The position numbers and the translations under genes are program-made. 7,586 bases of DNA from Rudanella sp. (GTDB lineage: Bacteria > Bacteroidota > Bacteroidia > Cytophagales > Spirosomataceae): contig JAJAYX010000780.1 in assembly GCA_026785985.1 (NCBI GenBank), forward strand, positions 1 through 7,586, read 5' to 3'. Under the pieces are notes generated by a model. The model saw only the letters and a program-made list of their open reading frames with translations, had not been told where the DNA came from and did no database searches. Shown here in pieces: positions 1 to 5,244 of the stretch; position 1 is the first letter of the stretch, and each line of letters opens with the position of its first letter.

Positions 1-331
1 CTGGCAATCCATTAACGTCGTTTCCCCAAACTGTATCAAAGTAAAGTGGCGGATTACTGAAATGTCGAGTTTTTAGATGAAAGTTTATTGACATATCTTT
101 TTGGGACACATTATCAAATATCATCTCCTCAAAGCTCCCCATATTCAAATACTTCCCATTCGGAGATAGGTAAAAAGGAAATTGCTCCGTTTGCAACACC
201 GCCAGAATCGCGTTAATCAGCGAACTTTTGCCGCTGCTATTCGCGCCCGTCAGCAGGGTAATGGGCGCAAATTTCACGTCGAGTTCCTCGAAGCATTTGA
301 AGTTTTTAAGGCCGAGTGAGTTAATAAGCAT
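1..331 (-). CDS. AAA family ATPase (SMC/OLD-like), N-terminal part only
   Basis: This gene is truncated by the left window edge; 110 codons are visible from an ATG at 331 and no stop is reached. The start fits the family, because the protein opens directly with the usual first beta strands (INSLGLKNFKCFEELDVKFA), followed by a canonical Walker A, GANSSGKSS, at residues 29-37, and a likely Q-loop glutamine at residue 47 (AVLQ). The N-terminal order 'GLKNFKCF...LTG.NSSGKSS' is typical of ABC/SMC-type AAA ATPases of the AAA_15/AAA_21 kind found in OLD-like and other defence-associated proteins. The Walker B, signature motif and any C-terminal nuclease domain lie outside the window, so the biological role cannot be assigned. 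It is transcribed divergently from glyS. Base composition changes within the fragment: the first half of the reading frame is GC-richer, while codons beyond about residue 50 are visibly AT-rich. Family assignment is confident; function is unknown. Confidence 0.88.
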   Translation of the reverse strand, partial: MLINSLGLKNFKCFEELDVKFAPITLLTGANSSGKSSLINAILAVLQTEQFPFYLSPNGKYLNMGSFEEMIFDNVSQKDMSINFHLKTRHFSNPPLYFDTVWGNDVNGLP

Positions 332-356
332 GGTTTTGTCTGCAAAAGCGAATGGG

Positions 357-364
357 TAAATATA
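357..364 (-). promoter_or_regulatory. Possible -7 element for the divergent AAA ATPase gene
   Basis: On the minus strand the octamer TATATTTA lies 25 bases upstream of the ATPase ATG. It fits the Bacteroidota -7 consensus TAnnTTTG at all positions but the last. A TTTA lies 23 bases further upstream as a weak -33 candidate. The distance to the start codon is reasonable, but AT-rich matches like this arise by chance, so this is only a candidate. Confidence 0.3.
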
Positions 365-394
365 GCCATCTTCGGGGATTAGCCGCCTAAATCC

Positions 395-402
395 TATCTT
401 TG
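395..402 (+). promoter_or_regulatory. Bacteroidota-type -7 promoter element of glyS
   Basis: TATCTTTG matches the Bacteroidota sigma-ABfr -7 consensus TAnnTTTG exactly, 18 bases upstream of the glyS ATG. A TTCG at 371-374, 20 bases upstream, is an imperfect -33 candidate. If used, transcription would start around 407-410 and leave a leader of only about 10-14 bases. That leaves no room for a T-box or other leader riboregulator, and there is no Shine-Dalgarno sequence, which is normal for this phylum. Confidence 0.6.
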
Positions 403-420
403 CGGTCTCAGTAACTCATT

Positions 421-1929
421 ATGGCAGACCAACAAGTACCACCTGTTGCCGCCCCGGCAACCTCACTCCAGGACATTATCGCTCACGCGAAAGAGTATGG
501 ATTCGTTTTCCCCTCTTCCGAAATCTACGACGGTCTACAGGCTGTGTACGACTACGGTCAGAACGGGGTCGAACTCAAAAATAACCTCAAGTCGGTGTGG
601 TGGAAAGCCATGACACAACTTCACGACGAAGTTGTCGGCATCGACGCGGCCATTTTTATGCACCCGCTGACCTGGAAAGCGTCGGGCCACATCGACTCGT
701 TCAGCGATCCGATGATCGACAACCGCGACTCCAAAAAACGTTACCGCGCCGATCAACTTCTCGAAGGTAAAGCTGAGCAATATGCCAACGCGGGCGATGA
801 GGCCCGATCACAGACTCTGCTCAACGAAATGGGCCGGTTATTGGGCGACAACGACCTCGACGGTGTTCGCAACCTGATTATTACTGAAGGCATCAAATGC
901 GCCGTTTCCAATACCGATAACTGGACCGAAGTGCGGCAGTTTAACCTGATGTTCTCGACGCAGGTGGGTTCTGTGGCCGAAGACACCACCACCATTTACC
1001 TCCGCCCCGAAACAGCGCAGGGCATTTTCGTAAACTTCCTGAACGTGCAGAAAACGGGCCGGATGAAGGTTCCGTTTGGCATTGCCCAGATCGGGAAGGC
1101 GTTCCGTAATGAGATTGTGGCCCGCCAATTCACGTTCCGAATGCGCGAGTTCGAGCAGATGGAGATGCAGTATTTTGTGCGCCCCGGCACCGAAATGGAG
1201 TGGTATAACAAGTGGAAACAAACCCGGCTAGCCTTCCACAAGGCAGTGGGTTTGCCCGCCGAAAGCCTGAAATTCCACGATCACGAGAAACTGGCGCACT
1301 ACGCCAATGCCGCTGTAGACATCGAGTATAAATTCCCGTTTGGTTTCCGCGAAATGGAGGGTATCCACTCCCGCACCGACTTCGACCTGAAAGCCCATCA
1401 GGAACTGAGCCGCAAGAAACAGCAGTACTTCGACAATGACATTGACCCAGCTACGGGCAAGCCTTACGGCAACTACATTCCGTACGTGGTGGAGACATCC
1501 GTTGGTGCCGACCGCCTGTTTCTGGCCGTGTTCTGCAATGCGTTTACCAAAGAGACGATTGGCGAGGGTGATCAGCAAAAGGAACGCACTTACCTGAAAC
1601 TGCACCCGGCTTTGGCTCCCGTGAAAGCGGCTGTGTTCCCGCTGGTGCGTAAGGATGGCCTGCCCGAAAAAGCCGAGCAGATCATGAAGTCGCTGCGGTC
1701 GGAGTTTCGGGTCATTACGGAGGAGCGCGATGCGATCGGCAAACGCTACACCCGGCAGGATTTGATTGGAACACCGTTCTGCATCGCGGTCGATTACCAG
1801 ACAATGGAAGACGACACCGTTACGATCCGCCACCGCGACACCACCGAACAGGAGCGCGTTCACATCAGCGAATTAAAGACCAAAATCGGCCATGCCGTTT
1901 CGATGGAGCGGATTTTGGAATTGTTGTAA
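421..1929 (+). CDS. glyS: Glycine--tRNA ligase, homodimeric class II type
   Basis: Cytoplasmic class II aminoacyl-tRNA synthetase that joins glycine to tRNA-Gly using ATP. At 502 residues it is the single-chain (alpha2) form, not the separate alpha/beta subunits of enterobacteria. Motif 1 lies in residues 59-90 (WWKAM through TWKASGH). Motif 2 includes LRPETAQGIFVNF at 194-206 and GKAFRNEIVARQFTFRMREF at 225-244, followed by EQMEMQYF. The glycine-site region has GIHSRTDFDL at 314-323. Motif 3 is ETSVGADRLFLAVF at 358-371. A C-terminal HGTP-type anticodon-binding domain spans about 395-500, with GKRYTRQDLIGTPFCIAVD at 440-458 and TIRHRDTTEQERV at 468-480. Length and motifs are complete and nothing suggests inactivation. 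The ATG at 421 is the natural start, 18 bases after a TAnnTTTG box. It is monocistronic: a divergent gene lies upstream and a terminator hairpin 46 bases downstream. The sequence style is that of Bacteroidota GlyRS. Confidence 0.97.
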   Translation: MADQQVPPVAAPATSLQDIIAHAKEYGFVFPSSEIYDGLQAVYDYGQNGVELKNNLKSVWWKAMTQLHDEVVGIDAAIFMHPLTWKASGHIDSFSDPMIDNRDSKKRYRADQLLEGKAEQYANAGDEARSQTLLNEMGRLLGDNDLDGVRNLIITEGIKCAVSNTDNWTEVRQFNLMFSTQVGSVAEDTTTIYLRPETAQGIFVNFLNVQKTGRMKVPFGIAQIGKAFRNEIVARQFTFRMREFEQMEMQYFVRPGTEMEWYNKWKQTRLAFHKAVGLPAESLKFHDHEKLAHYANAAVDIEYKFPFGFREMEGIHSRTDFDLKAHQELSRKKQQYFDNDIDPATGKPYGNYIPYVVETSVGADRLFLAVFCNAFTKETIGEGDQQKERTYLKLHPALAPVKAAVFPLVRKDGLPEKAEQIMKSLRSEFRVITEERDAIGKRYTRQDLIGTPFCIAVDYQTMEDDTVTIRHRDTTEQERVHISELKTKIGHAVSMERILELL

Positions 1930-1975
1930 CTGGTTCGGCTGGCCCATTGGCTTTGCTCCAGTCAGTTTTTAAACC

Positions 1976-2009
1976 AAAAAAGCCCGGCTCATATAAGCCG
2001 GGCTTTTTT
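1976..2009. terminator. Bidirectional intrinsic terminator between glyS and the helicase gene
   Basis: A perfect 14-bp inverted repeat: AAAAAAGCCCGGCT at 1976-1989 and AGCCGGGCTTTTTT at 1996-2009, around a 6-base loop (CATATA). The GC-rich core with an A-tract on one side and a T-tract on the other works as a rho-independent terminator read from either strand. It begins 46 bases after the glyS stop and, on the opposite strand, 12 bases after the helicase stop, so it serves both convergent genes. Confidence 0.93.
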
Positions 2010-2021
2010 ACATTGTCCATC

Positions 2022-4931
2022 CTACACCATTCTCCGATACCGTTGCTGGGTTTCTTCACGGTGTTGTTTTTCCAGAATCTCCCACGGTATTTCTGCCTCG
2101 GGGTTAGCCGTGAGGTGTTGCCGGGCAAAGGCAATCTGATCTAAATGATACACTAAATTTCGGTTCCGTTGGGTGCGTAATTCGGCTAATTCGGTCAGGT
2201 CATACACGTTTACCCACTGCTCGCCCACCAGAACCTCCATCAGCGGATTAGGTACATAATGACCCTGTTGCACCCGAAAAAACAGCTTTTTGTTGTATTT
2301 ATCATTGCCGTAGAACTCATTTTTAGCCAAAATGCTGCTGATATACGGACGTTTGCGTCGGTATTCGGGTATTACTGGTTCCGTCAGCCCCTCATAGAAA
2401 TTGATAAAGTCAGCCGTTTGAAACGTCGGATAGTCTGTGTCAGTCCGACGGCGATAGCCAGGATTGGTGGCGGTCGTCATTTTGTTTCGCCACACAGCCA
2501 GCATAAACTGAAGCATGAAATACTCGGCCTGATGCGCGTCTAATTTAACCAACCGATGATTGATTTGCAGCCGCAAGGGTTCGGCTTTGAGCGTGGCATT
2601 GAAACGGTTGAGAATCCTGCTTTTATAGCTTGCATCTAAAAAAGCCCGCAACAACGCCACCTGAATTACCGGCCGGCCATAGTTATCGGTCGTGTTGATT
2701 TTGGCACCGTTCTTGATGAGGTGATCGGCAATCTGCACTGCTCCATAGGAAATCGCCATCGTGAATGGAGGCAGGTTCATCGGGTTTCTGAAATCCACCC
2801 CATACCGCTGTAAATCAGGCAATAAGGTTTTTACTGCATCGGTGTAGTAAGCCTGGAACAACCGGCGCAACAGAATTGGCCCCTCTTTTTCCCACTTGTC
2901 GGCCGGGCGGTAATTCAGGGCCGAGAGTTGGGTCATGTAAGCGGTTTCGCCATAAAAGAGGGCGTACTCAAACAGGCGATCTTTGGCTTTTTTGTTGAAA
3001 TGAGTCGGGTCGGTAGCCTGCCGGATCAACTCAGGCAGGTTAGCGCGGGTGGTTATTTCCCAGGGCACCAACTGCACCTTCAATACCTCCTTCCGAATCT
3101 GGTCGGCCTGTTCCTGCTTGCCCTGTAGTTCGAGTCGGCGGGCTTCGCGCTGCCAATCCTCCGCCGACGATGTTTGTTCCTTTAACTGCAGGTTTTGTTT
3201 GAAATCCGTCAGACCCAACAGAGCCAGCAAATCGTGTTTTCGGTTGGTTTCCACCACATACAGATTCTGCACTGCCCGCGTCATGGCCACATACAGCGAG
3301 TTGACATAGAACTTGTATTCGTCCAGCGATTTGTCGGTTTTGTCTTTGGCCCGCCCAAACGTCATCGACTCTTCGGTGAGGTCGGCGGGGGTAACGCCCG
3401 TGGTCAACTCGCGGAACTCGCGTTCGTATCCCGAAATGATGTTGTACAGAATAACATCTTGGTATTCAAGCCCTTTAGCTTCCTGCACGGAAAACAGCAG
3501 GGGCGTTTTAAAGTGTTTCCGGGCTTCAGCTTTGTCTTCGGGGCGCAACACCAACACCGCTACTTTGGCCGATTTTCGGGTTTTTGCATCCAACTCACCC
3601 CGGTTTTTGGGGTTGTTTTCCACAAAGGCCACCTCCCCCGACTGACTGGCAATGGACTTCACCAAGTACGTACTTTCTTTATCGACGGAGCCAAACCGAG
3701 CGTTTTTAATCATCAGCAATCCGTTGGCAATGGCCGTCACCTCAGGCGTATTGCGGTAGTTCGTGACTAAGACCCGGAAGATATTATGGGTCATTTCCTG
3801 GTTGTAAAACAGGGTTTTAACCTGACTCCAGGAGAAAAAATTGGGGTGTACGATCTGGTTGGCATCGCCCCCCAGCAAAAACTGTTTCGGGTTTTTGAGC
3901 GACCGCAGAATCGACAGCAGTTGAACGTTGGTAATGTCCTGCACTTCGTCGATCACTACCCAATCATAGGTCGGCGTTATGCGGGTTAAATAGTTGTAAG
4001 CCAGTAGATTACTATCGTACAGGCCATGTCCGTTTATTTTTTCGGTCTGTAGCCAGTCGAGGTATTTCAGGAATAAATCGTGCAGGGCCGGGCGTTCGTC
4101 CGCCGGAAAAATCGACTGCTTCACCCCGAGCGCGATGTAATCGGCCAGCGTCAGGTAGGGTTTGTCAACGGCGGCCCCCGTCAGCACTCCCCGGAATTCT
4201 TCAAAGACTTTATATGAATCCCTGATTTTGTAAGTCTGCTTATATCGCCAAATCCACTGCTCAAACAACGAGAAAGTAACCTCCTGTCCATCAGGCACTT
4301 CAATGGTTGAGAGATACTCCTGAAACGACAGGAATTCTACTTCCTGCGCGTCGTTTTCGTAGTTATAGGCATAGTATAGTTGGCGGGCGTTCTCGGTCAG
4401 GAAAGGGGAGAGCGTAGTATAGAGTACCCGACCGGGGAGCGTTTTGAGTTTTTCGAGGGTGAGGGCGGTTTTGCCACTGCCCGCCGATCCCATCACAATC
4501 AGCGGAAGGGGCAAGCCCAGCACCTCGCTCTGTGGATCATCGAACGACAGAATTTTGTCCAGGATATGGAATGTCTCTTGCCGGGGATTCAGGTAATTGA
4601 CGGATGTCAGGTCGGCGGGAAGAACAGCCTTTTCGTCGGGAACCGGCACCAGCTTAGTCTCGTCCACAACGGCTCCATTCAGAAACCGCGACTTGTCGTA
4701 GGCATGGTTAAGAATAATTTCGAGCAACAGCAGGCAGGTTCGGCCTTCATAGCGGGCAATCTGAAATAGCAGTCGGTTAGTATCGTCTAATTTAGCCCGG
4801 TAAAGCCCCGCGTTGGGCATCTTCCGAACATCAGCGGCCCGAAAGTCACCCGCCCGCAGATGTTTTATAGTTTGCTCAAAGACTTTTTTGAGCTTGCCGG
4901 GGTTTAGGTTGTTGTAGCGAAATAAATCCAT
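2022..4931 (-). CDS. RelE/ParE-like domain fused to UvrD-type SF1 helicase with ankyrin-like segment
   Basis: A 969-residue cytoplasmic protein. Residues 1-80 resemble the RelE/ParE toxin fold: an amphipathic helical start, then strands around GLYRAKLDDTNRLLFQIARY (42-61) and LLLLEIILNHAYDKSR (67-82). The helicase core has every SF1 motif: Walker A GSAGSGKT (148-155), Walker B VVIDEVQD (325-332), motif III FLLGGDANQ (351-359), motif IV NYRNTPEV (391-398), motif V SVQEAKGLEYQDVILYN (481-497) and motif VI LYVAMTRAVQNLYVVE (546-561). It should therefore hydrolyse ATP and translocate on nucleic acid. Residues 590-617 form a charged helical segment. Residues 718-760 fit an ankyrin repeat (AISYGAVQIADHLIKNGAKI, then a DNYGRP turn). 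The C-terminus (about 790-969) is unassigned; residues 860-897 look winged-helix-like. The ATG at 4931 is favoured because the toxin-like fold begins there and it lies 6 bases after the stop of a small upstream ORF, suggesting translational coupling. Substrate and role are unknown; RNA surveillance or defence are possibilities. Confidence 0.88.
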   Translation of the reverse strand: MDLFRYNNLNPGKLKKVFEQTIKHLRAGDFRAADVRKMPNAGLYRAKLDDTNRLLFQIARYEGRTCLLLLEIILNHAYDKSRFLNGAVVDETKLVPVPDEKAVLPADLTSVNYLNPRQETFHILDKILSFDDPQSEVLGLPLPLIVMGSAGSGKTALTLEKLKTLPGRVLYTTLSPFLTENARQLYYAYNYENDAQEVEFLSFQEYLSTIEVPDGQEVTFSLFEQWIWRYKQTYKIRDSYKVFEEFRGVLTGAAVDKPYLTLADYIALGVKQSIFPADERPALHDLFLKYLDWLQTEKINGHGLYDSNLLAYNYLTRITPTYDWVVIDEVQDITNVQLLSILRSLKNPKQFLLGGDANQIVHPNFFSWSQVKTLFYNQEMTHNIFRVLVTNYRNTPEVTAIANGLLMIKNARFGSVDKESTYLVKSIASQSGEVAFVENNPKNRGELDAKTRKSAKVAVLVLRPEDKAEARKHFKTPLLFSVQEAKGLEYQDVILYNIISGYEREFRELTTGVTPADLTEESMTFGRAKDKTDKSLDEYKFYVNSLYVAMTRAVQNLYVVETNRKHDLLALLGLTDFKQNLQLKEQTSSAEDWQREARRLELQGKQEQADQIRKEVLKVQLVPWEITTRANLPELIRQATDPTHFNKKAKDRLFEYALFYGETAYMTQLSALNYRPADKWEKEGPILLRRLFQAYYTDAVKTLLPDLQRYGVDFRNPMNLPPFTMAISYGAVQIADHLIKNGAKINTTDNYGRPVIQVALLRAFLDASYKSRILNRFNATLKAEPLRLQINHRLVKLDAHQAEYFMLQFMLAVWRNKMTTATNPGYRRRTDTDYPTFQTADFINFYEGLTEPVIPEYRRKRPYISSILAKNEFYGNDKYNKKLFFRVQQGHYVPNPLMEVLVGEQWVNVYDLTELAELRTQRNRNLVYHLDQIAFARQHLTANPEAEIPWEILEKQHREETQQRYRRMV

Positions 4932-4937
4932 GTTCTG

Positions 4938-5081
4938 TTACGCATCCAGCAATTTATGCCGGCGTAATCCTCGCAGGAACCGGATTAGCTCATCTAACAC
5001 GGCCAAATGACGCACCTGTCTCTGCCCAAAGATGGCTTCAATTTTCTCCAGGGTCCATTCCCGAAAATCACTCCGTATCAT
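4938..5081 (-). CDS. Small 47-residue protein upstream of, and coupled to, the RelE-helicase gene
   Basis: An ATG at 5081 opens a 47-codon frame ending in TAA, 6 bases before the helicase ATG. The protein starts MIRSDFREWTLEKIEAIFG and ends RGLRRHKLLDA; it is charged, predicted helical, and has no membrane segment. The spacing implies one transcript and coupled translation. A TAnnTTTG box lies 25 bases upstream of the start. I do not recognise a characterised family. The 'WTLEKIE..FG..QV' opening resembles, from memory, the N-terminus of larger hypothetical proteins in cyanobacteria and Bacteroidota, so this could be a truncated relic. Its position before a toxin-fold protein also allows an antitoxin or regulator role. 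Both are inference. Coding status is supported by start, stop and spacing, not by homology. Confidence 0.55.
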   Translation of the reverse strand: MIRSDFREWTLEKIEAIFGQRQVRHLAVLDELIRFLRGLRRHKLLDA

Positions 5082-5106
5082 AGCCGGGTGCTATTTTTTG
5101 GCTCTG

Positions 5107-5114
5107 CAAAGGTA
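5107..5114 (-). promoter_or_regulatory. Bacteroidota-type -7 element of the small-ORF/helicase operon
   Basis: TACCTTTG on the minus strand is an exact match to TAnnTTTG, 25 bases upstream of the ATG at 5081. The predicted transcript would have a leader of about 20 bases with an A-run (CCAAAAAATAG) before the start codon, in the style of Bacteroidota translation initiation. No good -33 TTG element is found at the expected 17-23 base spacing, because that space is occupied by the GC-rich inverted repeat. The promoter may therefore be weak or factor-dependent. Confidence 0.55.
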
Positions 5115-5141
5115 GCGCGGTTTTTCAGAAACCGCGCTACC
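5111..5141. repeat. Perfect 13-bp inverted repeat with 5-base spacer overlapping the -7 box
   Basis: GGTAGCGCGGTTT at 5111-5123 and AAACCGCGCTACC at 5129-5141 are exact reverse complements around TTCAG. The inner end of the minus-strand -7 box (TACC) is the last four bases of the repeat. Three readings are possible: an operator for a dimeric repressor of the small-ORF/helicase operon; a stem-loop ending the phosphatase transcript about 100 bases past its stop, although no U-tract follows; or a dispersed REP-like palindrome. No second copy was seen in this window. Confidence 0.85.
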
Positions 5142-5244
5142 AACCGTCAATGCAGCTCCTCCTCCAAAAACGCCCATCTTTCAGCCTGTTCCTTCGTTTT
5201 GGCGGGTTTCGACCGTCCGTTTGGTAAGTTATTAGCCCCCAAAC
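5142..5244. other. Intergenic spacer between the phosphatase fusion and the inverted repeat
   Basis: About 100 bases after the stop of the phosphatase fusion. I see no RNA gene or strong terminator. One minus-strand frame (5147-5242, TTG start, TGA stop) encodes a charged, protein-like peptide containing KPAKTKEQAERWAFLEEEL. It has no ATG or recognisable family, so it is left as a possible remnant and not called as a gene. Confidence 0.5.

Noticed and set aside
403..420. T-box or other leader riboswitch controlling glyS
   Set aside because: The TAnnTTTG box leaves a leader of only about 10-14 bases, with no stem-loop or specifier structure.
1228..1863. Long minus-strand frame (211 codons) inside glyS
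   Set aside because: It is antisense to the motif 3 and anticodon-binding regions of GlyRS. It reflects codon bias of the GC-rich sense gene and has no promoter or recognisable domain.
1930..2144. Plus-strand 65-codon frame spanning the terminator
   Set aside because: It translates through the terminator hairpin and the antisense of the helicase C-terminus, so it is not a plausible gene.
3195..3770. Plus-strand 191-codon frame inside the helicase gene
   Set aside because: It is antisense to helicase motifs IV-VI, which are clearly conserved on the minus strand. It is a shadow frame with no domain features.
1..4931. A Gabija-like defence pair (OLD-type ATPase plus UvrD-type helicase)
   Set aside because: The ATPase and helicase are separated by glyS, a bidirectional terminator and a divergent promoter region, so they are not an operon. 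The helicase has RelE-like and ankyrin-like parts not expected in GajB, and the ATPase nuclease domain is not visible.
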